A stretch of DNA of 64,000 bases. Source: JAFMDF01 sp965222705. Its GTDB lineage: Bacteria; Bacteroidota; Bacteroidia; Chitinophagales; Saprospiraceae. The stretch is taken from positions 62,001-126,000 of the forward strand of contig CBDCUO010000001.1 of assembly GCA_965222705.1 (NCBI GenBank), read 5' to 3'. The notes beneath the pieces were generated by a model, which did no database searches, was not told the origin of the DNA, and worked only from the letters and a program-made list of their open reading frames with translations. Positions 46,601-54,844 of the stretch are shown here, piece by piece. Position 1 is the stretch's first letter, and each line of letters opens with the position of its first letter. A program made the position numbers and the translations under genes.

Positions 46601-46808
46601 GAAATTGAGGGATACCGATGTAAGGGTTGCTTGTCAGACTGCTTGTCCGACTGGTGCGATTACTTTTGGAGATATGAATAATTCGGAAGCACCAGTCAGT
46701 CAGAAAATTAAATCAGCTTTGGCATATAAAGTATTAGAAGAAATCAATGTGGAATCTTCTGTACATTATTCCGCCAAGATTACCAATAAGAATGATGCCT
46801 TAACGTAA
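43602..46808 (+). CDS. actB: Alternative complex III subunit ActB, molybdopterin-oxidoreductase-like iron-sulfur protein
   Basis: A 1068-residue fusion. The first ~750 residues resemble the catalytic subunit of the molybdopterin oxidoreductases, though the family has no molybdenum cofactor. The last ~300 residues form an NrfC/PsrB-like ferredoxin part. A TAT-type leader is inside the N-terminus (NRRDFLKVLGFSLGAASVAA, near residue 45). Cysteine clusters are CTGCGACQVAC (near 827), CQHCDNAPCENVC, CIGTRYCANNC and CSFCVQ with CQTACPTGA. These fit the three [4Fe-4S] and one [3Fe-4S] clusters known for ActB. It passes electrons towards the haem subunits. A REP-like element separates it from actC. 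Confidence 0.95.
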   Translation: MKNQKQDIWIGTETLKNDPDFLEMAEKEFVDNPKEADHSMSANRRDFLKVLGFSLGAASVAAACDTPVRRAIPYVTKPDAIVPGVATYYASSFVNGGDYCPILVKTREGRPIKIEGNSLSSITKGGTSARAQASVLSLYDTARLKGPKKADGKSFDAISWVDLDKEIASKLSTSANIRIVTNTILSPSTKRAIAEFQAKFPNTKVITYDPVSSSALLQANEICFGQRTAPDYKFDKADVIVGLNCDFLGTWISPIEYAAGYAENRKIKSLENAKMSRHYQVESYMSMTGSNADHRILIKPSELGAAIATLYNEVAALTEGASVNAPALNDQAATAIKTIARDLASHKGRSLVVSGSNNKNEQILINKINDLLGNYGQTIDFANASNQRQGIDKDVQDLVSEMSSGGVDVLLMMGNANPAFDLPNGQQFAEACANIGLKVSFSGLMNETTAACDYIVPAPHYLESWGDVEPKKGHYSLIQPTIHPLFDTREAEVTLLAWAGSSNLNKNADQPYYEYVKQTWNNLFAQQTNYGSFQPFWDNALHDGVYEVPQALNPVTFSENMNLASLTVSQPGNSELEISFYETVNMGAGQYITNPWLMEMPDPITRTVWGNYLSIPVKWGGVRTFEGFKGLNEEEYRGKADQVNLDINGTAQKITVVRQFGQMEGTVSLGLGYGREVVGETGRNVGVNVFPWLSTDSDGNTQYHAAVANLSESIDVDEEFACVQYHHTMGVKGIDEATGEVINVDEAATVDNNVLVKAFGLQGYQTSLTGRSIIRQGDVSNIKKFAEDLVHEREHHQELNSYTLYPDRSDFYGAGHHWGMFIDLNACTGCGACQVACMAENNVPVVGKKEVSRHHEMTWMRIDRYYYGDYENPNVVYQPMMCQHCDNAPCENVCPVAATNHSSEGLNQMTYNRCIGTRYCANNCPYKVRRFNWLDYTTADIFPSNEYPINGEETPYGADNLTRMVLNPDVTVRSRGVIEKCSFCVQRIQEGKLTAKQEGRKLRDTDVRVACQTACPTGAITFGDMNNSEAPVSQKIKSALAYKVLEEINVESSVHYSAKITNKNDALT

Positions 46809-46875
46809 GGTGGATTGTCAATCCGCCAGTATGGCAATGTTTTGACTTGGACGGATTGACAATCCGTCTTGCGTT
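46802..46875. repeat. REP-like double palindrome between actB and actC
   Basis: GGATTGTCAATCC (46812-46824) and its exact reverse complement GGATTGACAATCC (46853-46865). Each is nearly palindromic in itself, and they are embedded in a longer inverted repeat (AACGTAAGG at 46802 with TCTTGCGTT ending 46875). It can fold as two small hairpins or one long stem. The arrangement is that of a REPIN. It overlaps the last codons of actB by a few bases and lies within the operon. Confidence 0.75.
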
Positions 46876-46893
46876 ATGTAATAATAAAAAATT

Positions 46894-48318
46894 ATGAGTG
46901 CAGTTGTATCTCCAATTCGAGAACCATTAATTAAGGGTAATAAAAGTTACCACGATATTACAGAGGATATCTGTTCCCCTACGGAAGGTGCGCCCAATCC
47001 AATGTGGATTTTATGTACGGCGATTGCTTTTGGCGGAGTGGCTTTGTATGTGTTTGCTGTTTTATGGACAATTTATTTTGGTATTGGGACTTGGGACTTA
47101 AACCGAACCATTGGCTGGGGGTGGGATATTACCAACTTTGTTTGGTGGATTGGTATTGGTCATGCAGGCACCTTGATTTCTGCGATTTTGCTCTTGTTCC
47201 GCCAAAAATGGCGTACCGGTGTAAATAGGGCGGCGGAGGCAATGACCATTTTTGCAGTAATATGTGCCGGACAGTTTCCCTTGATTCATATGGGGCGGCT
47301 TTGGCTAGGTTTCTTTATTTTTCCCTACCCAAATACGCGTGGGCCTTTGTGGGTTAATTTTAACTCTCCCTTGCTTTGGGATGTATTTGCGATTTCTACC
47401 TATTTCACCGTATCCTTATTGTTTTGGTACACAGGGCTAGTGCCGGATTTAGCGACTTTAAGGGATCGTTCAAAGGGCTTAAGGAGGAAGATATACGATT
47501 TTTTCTCCTTTGGCTGGACAGGCTCAGCGAAACATTGGCAACGATTTGAATCCCTATCTTTAATTCTTGCTGGTTTGGCTACGCCATTAGTACTTTCTGT
47601 GCATACGATTGTAAGTTTTGATTTCGCGACCTCCGTCATTCCTGGTTGGCATACGACGATCTTCCCCCCTTACTTTGTAGCAGGGGCTATTTTTTCTGGT
47701 TTTGCGATGGTACTGACCTTAATGTTGATTACCCGCAAGGTGTTGGGGCTGGAAGATTATATTACTATTGGTCATATTGAATCCATGAATAAGGTAATTC
47801 TAGTGACGGGGAGTATCGTAGGAACAGCCTACCTGACCGAGTTATTTATCGCTTGGTATTCCAATTATAATTATGAGCAATTTGCTTTTTTTAATAGAGC
47901 CTTGGGACCGTACTGGTGGTCCTATTTTGGGATGATGGCCTGCAATGTATTATCTCCTCAAATCTTTTGGATCAAGAAATTTAGAAGGAGCATCTTTGTT
48001 ACTTTCTTTATGTCCATATTTATCAATATTGGAATGTGGTTTGAGCGATTTGTAATTATAGCAACTACCTTGGCGAGGGACTATCTTCCTTCCAGTTGGA
48101 GCTACTATGTGCCGACGTGGGTAGAGGTAGGTATTTTTGTTGGGACACTTGGCTTATTCTTCTTCTTGTTTTTGATATTTGCCAGAGTAGCGCCTGTAAT
48201 CGCCATCGCAGAAGTAAAAAGCATTTTGAAATCTTCAGGCGACCAATATGCTGGAGAAAATGCCCGACCTCATTATGAAGAAGCATTGCATCACGATAGA
48301 ACACATAGCCACCACTAA
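46894..48318 (+). CDS. actC: Alternative complex III subunit ActC, NrfD-like membrane protein
   Basis: A 474-residue integral membrane protein with about ten hydrophobic helices, homologous to NrfD/PsrC. ActC binds the quinol and contacts the ActB clusters. Typical elements are NRTIGWGWDITNFVWWIGIG near residue 70, IHMGRLWLGFFIFPYPNTRG near residue 130, and a loop WSNYNYEQFAFFNRA-like stretch near residue 325. The C-terminus is His-rich (HHDRTHSHH). It follows actB by 85 bases that contain the REP-like element. Confidence 0.94.
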   Translation: MSAVVSPIREPLIKGNKSYHDITEDICSPTEGAPNPMWILCTAIAFGGVALYVFAVLWTIYFGIGTWDLNRTIGWGWDITNFVWWIGIGHAGTLISAILLLFRQKWRTGVNRAAEAMTIFAVICAGQFPLIHMGRLWLGFFIFPYPNTRGPLWVNFNSPLLWDVFAISTYFTVSLLFWYTGLVPDLATLRDRSKGLRRKIYDFFSFGWTGSAKHWQRFESLSLILAGLATPLVLSVHTIVSFDFATSVIPGWHTTIFPPYFVAGAIFSGFAMVLTLMLITRKVLGLEDYITIGHIESMNKVILVTGSIVGTAYLTELFIAWYSNYNYEQFAFFNRALGPYWWSYFGMMACNVLSPQIFWIKKFRRSIFVTFFMSIFINIGMWFERFVIIATTLARDYLPSSWSYYVPTWVEVGIFVGTLGLFFFLFLIFARVAPVIAIAEVKSILKSSGDQYAGENARPHYEEALHHDRTHSHH

Positions 48319-48381
48319 TAATTGGGGAGATTTGGGTTAGTTGAGCAATTTCAAAAAATCAGCCAACGAATAATTTAAAAA

Positions 48382-48912
48382 ATGAATAATCAAAACAGAG
48401 AAATTTTATACGGATTATACGATGATGAAGAAATTTTGATGGGGGCAGTAAAAGAGGCGAACGAGGAGCATTTAGAAATAATGGATGTGTTTACGCCATT
48501 TCCAGTGCATGGACTAGATAAATTGATGCACCTATCGGAATCTCGTTTGCATATTGCAGGGTTTGTATTTGGTGCAATTGGTACGTTGACGGCATTCGTG
48601 TTTATGACCTGGGTATTTACCCGAGATTGGCCGATTATTTTTGGCGGTAAGCCCTATTGGTCGGTCCCAGCCTTTATTCCAATTATCTTTGAGTTAACAG
48701 TACTATTTTCCTCTATCGGAATGGTCGTTGCCTATTATGTGATCAATGGCCAAGGCCCAGGGGTTACTAACTCCACGTTAGATGACAGAATTACAGATGA
48801 TAAGTTTTGTGTAGCTTTTCAAACAAATGGTTATAGCGAATCAGAAATTGATAAATTGTCTGATTTTTTATCCAAAACAGGTGCTTCGGAAATTAACTCA
48901 AAAGTAATATAA
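48382..48912 (+). CDS. actD: Alternative complex III subunit ActD
   Basis: A 176-residue membrane protein of the DUF3341 family. A soluble N-terminal part (GLYDDEEILMGAVKEANEEH) with the conserved DVFTPFPVHGLDKLM motif near residue 37 precedes two helices (about 58-80 and 95-120). ActD is a cofactor-free structural subunit that packs beside ActC in the membrane. It lies between actC and actE, 63 and 70 bases from its neighbours, in the standard act gene order. Confidence 0.93.
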   Translation: MNNQNREILYGLYDDEEILMGAVKEANEEHLEIMDVFTPFPVHGLDKLMHLSESRLHIAGFVFGAIGTLTAFVFMTWVFTRDWPIIFGGKPYWSVPAFIPIIFELTVLFSSIGMVVAYYVINGQGPGVTNSTLDDRITDDKFCVAFQTNGYSESEIDKLSDFLSKTGASEINSKVI

Positions 48913-48982
48913 TAAAAGGAGCATTGTTGAATCCTCAAATAAATAGCAATTTGGCAATCAAGCAATCAAACCATATAAAAAG

Positions 48983-49867
48983 ATGAATCGATCAAATAAT
49001 ATATCTTCCTTGTTAATAGTGCTTGTTTTGGTAATTGCCCTATACGCTTGTGGCACTCCAGGTATCAATGACCCTGGCTCGGAATACATGCCAGACATGG
49101 CCCATTCAATTGCCTACGAAGCCAGCTATTATGACTACTATGATTTGAATACCTGGGGGACGGAGGCAGCGTATTATAAAATGGCTCAACCGAGAAAACC
49201 AGTAGCAGGAACCATTCCACGAGGCTATGCAGGAGAAGTCGCTATGGCTGCGAATGATGTTGCGGTTCCGCCGAATGGTAGTGTCCCTTATTATTATGGC
49301 GATACAGAAGAAGAAAGAATTCGGGCTACGAATGAGATAGTAGCTAATCCCTATCCTATTACGGCAGATGGTTTAGTTAGAGGGAAGGAATTATATACCA
49401 TTTATTGCGGCATTTGTCATGGTGAAAAAGCAGATGGCAATGGCTATTTGGTGGCAGAAGAAAACTTAAATGTCAAATATCCAGCTCAGCCAGCCATTTT
49501 GACTTCTGATGAGTTTGTAAATGCCAGCGAAGGGAGGTATTATCATTCGATTATATATGGGAAAAATGTGATGGGCGGCTATGCGGATAAATTGTCTTAT
49601 GAAGAACGCTGGCAAGTCATTCATTATATCCGCTCCTTACAGGCCAAAGACCGGAAACTGACTTATGATGAAAATAAAAACACTTTAAACTTGGTAGGTG
49701 TTCCAGGTGCTTCTATAACGAAAACAGCACATCATTCCAAGCTCAAAATTGAAGTGCCTATGCTGGATCATGGAACAAAAGATGCGCACGAAGAAGATCA
49801 TGGAGAACATGACCACGGCAGTCACGACCACGATGGAGACGAGGGCGAACACGGTCATGATGATTAG
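48983..49867 (+). CDS. actE: Alternative complex III subunit ActE, monohaem cytochrome c lipoprotein
   Basis: A 294-residue lipoprotein: signal MNRSNNISSLLIVLVLVIAL with lipobox LYAC, Cys about 23. One cytochrome c domain (about 125-225) has the haem motif CGICH in YTIYCGICHGEKADGNGYL and a distal methionine candidate in IYGKNVMGGYADKL. ActE is the monohaem electron exit subunit. The C-terminal tail after residue 255 is unusually rich in His, Asp and Glu (HEEDHGEHDHGSHDHDGDEG) and would be a good metal-binding segment. Confidence 0.94.
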   Translation: MNRSNNISSLLIVLVLVIALYACGTPGINDPGSEYMPDMAHSIAYEASYYDYYDLNTWGTEAAYYKMAQPRKPVAGTIPRGYAGEVAMAANDVAVPPNGSVPYYYGDTEEERIRATNEIVANPYPITADGLVRGKELYTIYCGICHGEKADGNGYLVAEENLNVKYPAQPAILTSDEFVNASEGRYYHSIIYGKNVMGGYADKLSYEERWQVIHYIRSLQAKDRKLTYDENKNTLNLVGVPGASITKTAHHSKLKIEVPMLDHGTKDAHEEDHGEHDHGSHDHDGDEGEHGHDD

Positions 49868-49951
49868 CATATTAAAAACGGTAAATTTTAGTTAGGTTTT
49901 CAAAAATATAGTGGATTTTCATCTACCTTATGTTAAAACAAATCAACGATA

Positions 49952-51229
49952 ATGAAGGAATTTACTTTTGAGGGTAGTCAAAAAAGGTTATTTATAGGTG
50001 CTATAATTCTAGGGATTATATGTATGGCAGCGACCTTTCTTTTTGATGATGATGCCTTACATACCAGATTCTGGACCAACTTTTTGCACAATACTGTTTT
50101 TTTTACAGGTATAGCTTTTATTTCCTTGTTTGTTTATTCTGCTTTTACTATTGCCTATGCAGGGTGGTTTGTGAATTTTAAGCGGATTTGGGAAGCCTAC
50201 TCCCAGTTTCTGATTGTGGGTTTGGGGTTTATGCTGGTGATTATTGCAGGTATTTGGATGCACTGGCATCACCTTTATCATTGGGCAGCAGAAGGTATTA
50301 CGGACCCCAATAGTGCTAATTACGATAAAATAATTGCTGGAAAATCCGGCTTTATCAATAAAAACTGGTACACATTCGGTACAATTATTATTGTAGGCAT
50401 TTGGTATTTTTTCGCCCAAAAACTGAGAAGTCTTTCCGTAAGTGAAGATAGTGGCAGTAGTGCGGATTATGGACAGTATCGGACCGCCAAAAAGTATGCA
50501 GCAGTGTTTATGTTTTTTGGGGCATTTTCAAGTGCAGCGATGATTTGGCAATGGGTAATGTCTATTGACGCACACTGGTACAGCACTATGTTTGCCTGGT
50601 ATAGCACGGCAAGTTTATTTGTAGCTGCATTGGCTTTGACTATTATGACCTTGATTTATTTGAAAAGTAAAGGTTATTATGAAAGTGTCACGGAAGACCA
50701 CTTCCACGATTTGGGTAAATATCTTTTTGCTTTTAGTATATTTTGGACTTATTTGTGGTTCGATCAGTACATGTTAATTTGGTATGCTAATAATGGGGAG
50801 GAAACGGTTTATTTTCAACTTAGAAGAAACGAGTATCCGGTATTATTTTATGGCAACTTAATCATCAATTTTGTGTTGCCGTTCTTTATTCTAATGAGAA
50901 ATTCCGTAAAACGAAAGTTTGGCATTATGATGTTTACCTCCATGTTGCTGCTATTTGGGCACTGGCTAGACTTCTTTTTAATGATAAAGCCAGGGGCTTT
51001 GCATACCGCACATGACGCTTTGGCGACGCATGGACAAAACATGGCAGATGCGGCACATCATTCTTCCATTTTGATGGGCTTTACGATCCCTGGCTTACTA
51101 GAAATAGGAACCTTTTTGGGATTTTTGGGCGTGTTTATGTATTTGACTTTTAATCAATTGACAAAAGCTAAACTAGAGCCGGAAAATGACCCCTATTATG
51201 CAGAGAGCTTGCACCATGAAGTAGTATAG
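49952..51229 (+). CDS. actF: Alternative complex III subunit ActF
   Basis: A 425-residue polytopic membrane protein (about ten helices), an NrfD-like paralogue of ActC that carries no known cofactor and is proposed to assist proton translocation. Typical ActF stretches are WMHWHHLYHWAAEG near residue 105, AMIWQWVMSIDAHWYSTMFA near residue 195, and FDQYMLIWYANNGEETVYF near residue 270. It is followed after 117 bases by coxB, as in other operons where alternative complex III is coupled to an aa3-type oxidase. Confidence 0.94.
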   Translation: MKEFTFEGSQKRLFIGAIILGIICMAATFLFDDDALHTRFWTNFLHNTVFFTGIAFISLFVYSAFTIAYAGWFVNFKRIWEAYSQFLIVGLGFMLVIIAGIWMHWHHLYHWAAEGITDPNSANYDKIIAGKSGFINKNWYTFGTIIIVGIWYFFAQKLRSLSVSEDSGSSADYGQYRTAKKYAAVFMFFGAFSSAAMIWQWVMSIDAHWYSTMFAWYSTASLFVAALALTIMTLIYLKSKGYYESVTEDHFHDLGKYLFAFSIFWTYLWFDQYMLIWYANNGEETVYFQLRRNEYPVLFYGNLIINFVLPFFILMRNSVKRKFGIMMFTSMLLLFGHWLDFFLMIKPGALHTAHDALATHGQNMADAAHHSSILMGFTIPGLLEIGTFLGFLGVFMYLTFNQLTKAKLEPENDPYYAESLHHEVV

Positions 51230-51346
51230 CGGAGATAAAAAATTGAATTGAATTTTTAAAAGTTATCTAGAAAAATCCTTCTTTGGCAAATTCGGTTATT
51301 GCAAACGTTATCGTACCGAATTTTCCATTAAAACATAAATAAAGTA

Positions 51347-52873
51347 ATGACTGGTTTACTCATTTTTTTATGCCTCTTATTAATTGGGATTGTCGTTGTG
51401 CAAATCGGCAAATTGACCGAATTGGCAGTAAAAATTCGCGGAGAAGAAGAAGCACAATACGAAGCGAATAACTTCAATGGGCGGCTTGCTATCTTTTTTA
51501 TGGTTACCTTTTTACTAGCCTGTTTAATTTCTGCCGTTTATTATGAGGATAGTATGTTAGGTTATGGCCCTCACGAGGCAGCTTCAGAACATGGCGGCTT
51601 ATTAGACTCTGCTTTTAACACCACTCTTTTCTTTACCAGCATTGTGTTTTTTGTTACCCAAATTGCCTTATTTTGGTTTGCTTATAAATACAGAGGCAGA
51701 AAGGGGCATGTCGCCTCCTTTATGCCCCATGATAACAAGCTAGAGCTAATTTGGACAGCTGTTCCAGCAATTGTTATGTTTTATTTAGTAGCAGATGGTT
51801 TGGTGACTTGGAACAAAGTAATGGCAGATATTCCTGAAGATGCGGTGATCGGCGAAGACTATATTGAAATTGAAGCAACAGGAATGCAATTTGCTTGGAA
51901 TTTGAGGTATCCTGGACCAGACAATGCTTTGGGAACCAGAAACTATAAAAAAATTACCGGTACCAATCCATTAGGACAAGATTGGACAGATAATAAAAAC
52001 CTAGATGATATTCATCCTTCCGAGATCGTATTGCCCGTTGGCAAACAAGTTAGGGTAAGAATTTTAGCGCAGGACGTTTTGCATAATTTTTACCTTCCTC
52101 ATTTCAGGGTAAAAATGGATGCCGTCCCAGGCATGCCTACTTACTTTGTTTTTACTCCCAAGACAACGACCGAAGAATATAGACAACGGCTAGGAACCTT
52201 AAACAGAGATGGAACCCCCCTTTATCCCGAATGGCACGAACCGGCAGACCCTACTGAGCCAAACGGGCCTAAAAGATGGGAAACCTTTGAGTATGAATTG
52301 GCTTGTGCAGAGCTTTGTGGAACGGGACATTTCAGCATGAGAAGACTGGTGAAAATTGTTTCGGAGGAGGAATATGAAGACTGGTTAAATCAGCAAAATT
52401 CTTACTATTTATCCACTATTAGAAATACAGAGGCAGATCCTAATCTAGGCAAATTATTCGATTTTGAAATTAAAGACCGAAAAGCGGAATTTGATGCTGC
52501 AGTTCTACAAGCTTTGTCATCTGATACCAATAAAATAGTTCGTCTAAATTATGTTCATTTTGAAACGAACTCTGCAAATTTGACAGCTCTTTCTCGATAT
52601 GAGTTGGATAATGTAGTAGCTGCTTTAAATAAGTATCCGAACATGACCATTGAGTTGGGTGGACATACAGATAGCCAAGGAGAGGATGAATTTAACTTGA
52701 ATTTATCAAATGAAAGAGCCAATGCTGTTGCTAATTATTTAAGATCGAAAGGCATTTCAGAAGATAGATACCTAGCAGTAGGTTATGGCGAAACCAGGCC
52801 GATTGATAGTAATAATACTGCTGAAGGCAGGCAAAACAATAGAAGAACAGAATTTACAATCCTGACGCAATAA
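51347..52873 (+). CDS. coxB: Cytochrome c oxidase subunit II with fused C-terminal OmpA domain
   Basis: A 508-residue subunit II. The N-terminal membrane helices are at about 3-20, 47-66, 88-112 and 130-148. The cupredoxin domain follows with all CuA ligands: His about 246 in VLHNFYLPHFRVKMD, and CAELCGTGHFSM near 319. It should accept electrons from ActE/ActA and deliver them to CoxA. From about residue 398 to the end is a complete OmpA peptidoglycan-binding domain (VHFETNSANLTALSRYEL, GGHTDSQGEDEFNLNLSNER, NNRRTEFTI). It is in frame with no stop, whereas canonical subunit II ends after the cupredoxin. The oxidase would thereby be tied to the cell wall from its periplasmic face. Confidence 0.93.
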   Translation: MTGLLIFLCLLLIGIVVVQIGKLTELAVKIRGEEEAQYEANNFNGRLAIFFMVTFLLACLISAVYYEDSMLGYGPHEAASEHGGLLDSAFNTTLFFTSIVFFVTQIALFWFAYKYRGRKGHVASFMPHDNKLELIWTAVPAIVMFYLVADGLVTWNKVMADIPEDAVIGEDYIEIEATGMQFAWNLRYPGPDNALGTRNYKKITGTNPLGQDWTDNKNLDDIHPSEIVLPVGKQVRVRILAQDVLHNFYLPHFRVKMDAVPGMPTYFVFTPKTTTEEYRQRLGTLNRDGTPLYPEWHEPADPTEPNGPKRWETFEYELACAELCGTGHFSMRRLVKIVSEEEYEDWLNQQNSYYLSTIRNTEADPNLGKLFDFEIKDRKAEFDAAVLQALSSDTNKIVRLNYVHFETNSANLTALSRYELDNVVAALNKYPNMTIELGGHTDSQGEDEFNLNLSNERANAVANYLRSKGISEDRYLAVGYGETRPIDSNNTAEGRQNNRRTEFTILTQ

Positions 52874-52934
52874 AATTAAGAGGACGTTTATGAATTTATT
52901 ATTCATCATTCATCACTCATTAAAATAAAGTAAT

Positions 52935-54803
52935 ATGGCTTCTACGACAGTCGCTCCCGAAAAGACAAGAGAGGAAATCTTAATTGAAGAGCAGGGATTT
53001 GATGACCATTTTCATGACCATCATCATGGAGATAAATATCAATCCAACTTTATTACGAAGTATATCTTTAGCATGGACCATAAGATCATTGCTAAACAAT
53101 TTTTGATTACTGGAATGTTCTGGGCTGTGGTTGGTGCTGCAATGTCTATCATTTTTCGTTTGCAATTAGGATTTCCAGAAGAAAGTTTGACTTGGATTAA
53201 GCCCCTTCTTGGGAAATGGATTATAGTAAATGATGCGGGTGTTGGCTCATTATCGACAGAGTTTTATTATGCCTTAGTAACCATGCATGGTACCATTATC
53301 GTATTTTTTGTCTTAACGGCGGGCTTGAGTGGAACCTTTAGCAATCTGCTGATTCCGTTGCAAGTAGGATCAAGAGATATGGCTTCACCCTTGCTCAATA
53401 TGTTTTCGTACTGGTTTTTCTTTTTAGCAGGGGTCGTTATGTTTGCTTCTCTTTTCTTAAGTACCGGTCCTTTTTCAGGAGGTTGGACCGCTTATCCGCC
53501 TTTGAGTGCTTTACCACAGGCCTCCTCTGGCTCGGGAGCAGGGATGACCTTATGGGTAGTTAGCCTTGTATTATTTGTCGTTTCAGTGCTTTTGGGGGGT
53601 ATTAATTATGTTACAACAGTACTAAATCTCCGAACAAAAGGGATGACCATGTGGCGTTTGCCGTTAACAATATGGGCATTTTTTGTAACGGCGATTATTG
53701 GTATTCTATCTTTTCCTGTATTAGCTTCGGGTTTCTTCTTGATGATGTGTGATAGGGGGTTAGGGACTAGTTTTTATTTGAGTGAAATCTTTATTGGTGG
53801 ACAGGCCTTGGATTATGTGGGGGGTAGTCCAATTTTATTCCAACACTTGTTTTGGTTTTTAGGACATCCAGAAGTATATATCATCATTTTGCCGGCAATG
53901 GGCTTGGTTTCCGAAGTATTATCAGTACATGCTCGCAAACCAATTTTTGGATATAAAGCAATGGTTTACTCTATATTGGCTATTGCATTTTTGTCTTTTA
54001 TTGTTTGGGCACACCATATGTTTATGGCAGGAGTAAATCCCTTTATTTCTAATTTCTTTGTATTGTTTACTTTAATTATTGCTGTCCCTTCTGCGGTGAA
54101 GGTGTTTAACTGGATTACGACCGTTTATCGAGGGAATATAAGATTTAATTCCGCGAGCTTATTTGCAATAGGTTTTGTGTCTATGTTTATTTCTGGTGGA
54201 TTGACAGGGATATTTCTGGGAAATTCTGCGATTGATATCCAAATGCACGACACTTATTTTGTGGTGGCTCATTTTCATATTGTAATGGGCGTTGCTGCCT
54301 TCTTTGGAATGTTTGCCGGCATATATAACTGGTTTCCAAAAATGTACGGTCGTTTTATGAATGAAACTTTGGGACAAATTCATTTCTGGGGGACCTTGGT
54401 TGGTGCATATGCCGTATTTTGGCCAATGCATTATTTGGGCATAGCGGGCGTACCTCGAAGGTATTATAGCTTTGATACTTTTGATGCTTTTTCCCATTTT
54501 TCCGATATGAATAAGTTTATCACCATTGCTGCAATTCTTGTATTTGCATTGCAAATATTGTTTGTTATAAACTTCTTTTATAGCATTTGGAAGGGCAGAA
54601 AAGTGACAACGAAAAATCCCTGGGGCGCAAATACGCTGGAATGGACTACGCCGATTCATCCCGGACACGGCAACTGGCCTGGAAAAATTCCCACGGTTCA
54701 TCGCTGGGCTTATGATTATGGAAAAGATGGAAAAGAATTCGTTTCCCAGATGGAGCCTTTGGCAGAAGGAGAGCTTACAGATGGAGCAGGAGGAGGACAT
54801 TAG
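52935..54803 (+). CDS. coxA: Cytochrome c oxidase subunit I
   Basis: The haem-copper catalytic subunit, 622 residues and 12 or more helices. It reduces O2 to water at the haem a3-CuB centre and pumps protons. The CuB histidine and cross-linked tyrosine are in HPEVYIIILPAMGLVSEVL near residue 313, the two further CuB histidines are in WAHHMFMAG near residue 361, and the haem ligands are in HDTYFVVAHFHIVMG near residue 445. The tyrosine in HPEVY marks an A-type oxidase. The N-terminus has a His-rich segment (HFHDHHHGDKY, near residue 25). It follows coxB by 61 bases. Confidence 0.97.
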   Translation: MASTTVAPEKTREEILIEEQGFDDHFHDHHHGDKYQSNFITKYIFSMDHKIIAKQFLITGMFWAVVGAAMSIIFRLQLGFPEESLTWIKPLLGKWIIVNDAGVGSLSTEFYYALVTMHGTIIVFFVLTAGLSGTFSNLLIPLQVGSRDMASPLLNMFSYWFFFLAGVVMFASLFLSTGPFSGGWTAYPPLSALPQASSGSGAGMTLWVVSLVLFVVSVLLGGINYVTTVLNLRTKGMTMWRLPLTIWAFFVTAIIGILSFPVLASGFFLMMCDRGLGTSFYLSEIFIGGQALDYVGGSPILFQHLFWFLGHPEVYIIILPAMGLVSEVLSVHARKPIFGYKAMVYSILAIAFLSFIVWAHHMFMAGVNPFISNFFVLFTLIIAVPSAVKVFNWITTVYRGNIRFNSASLFAIGFVSMFISGGLTGIFLGNSAIDIQMHDTYFVVAHFHIVMGVAAFFGMFAGIYNWFPKMYGRFMNETLGQIHFWGTLVGAYAVFWPMHYLGIAGVPRRYYSFDTFDAFSHFSDMNKFITIAAILVFALQILFVINFFYSIWKGRKVTTKNPWGANTLEWTTPIHPGHGNWPGKIPTVHRWAYDYGKDGKEFVSQMEPLAEGELTDGAGGGH

Positions 54804-54844
54804 GAGGGATAAAATAATATTTAATTTTAATCAATAAAAAAACA

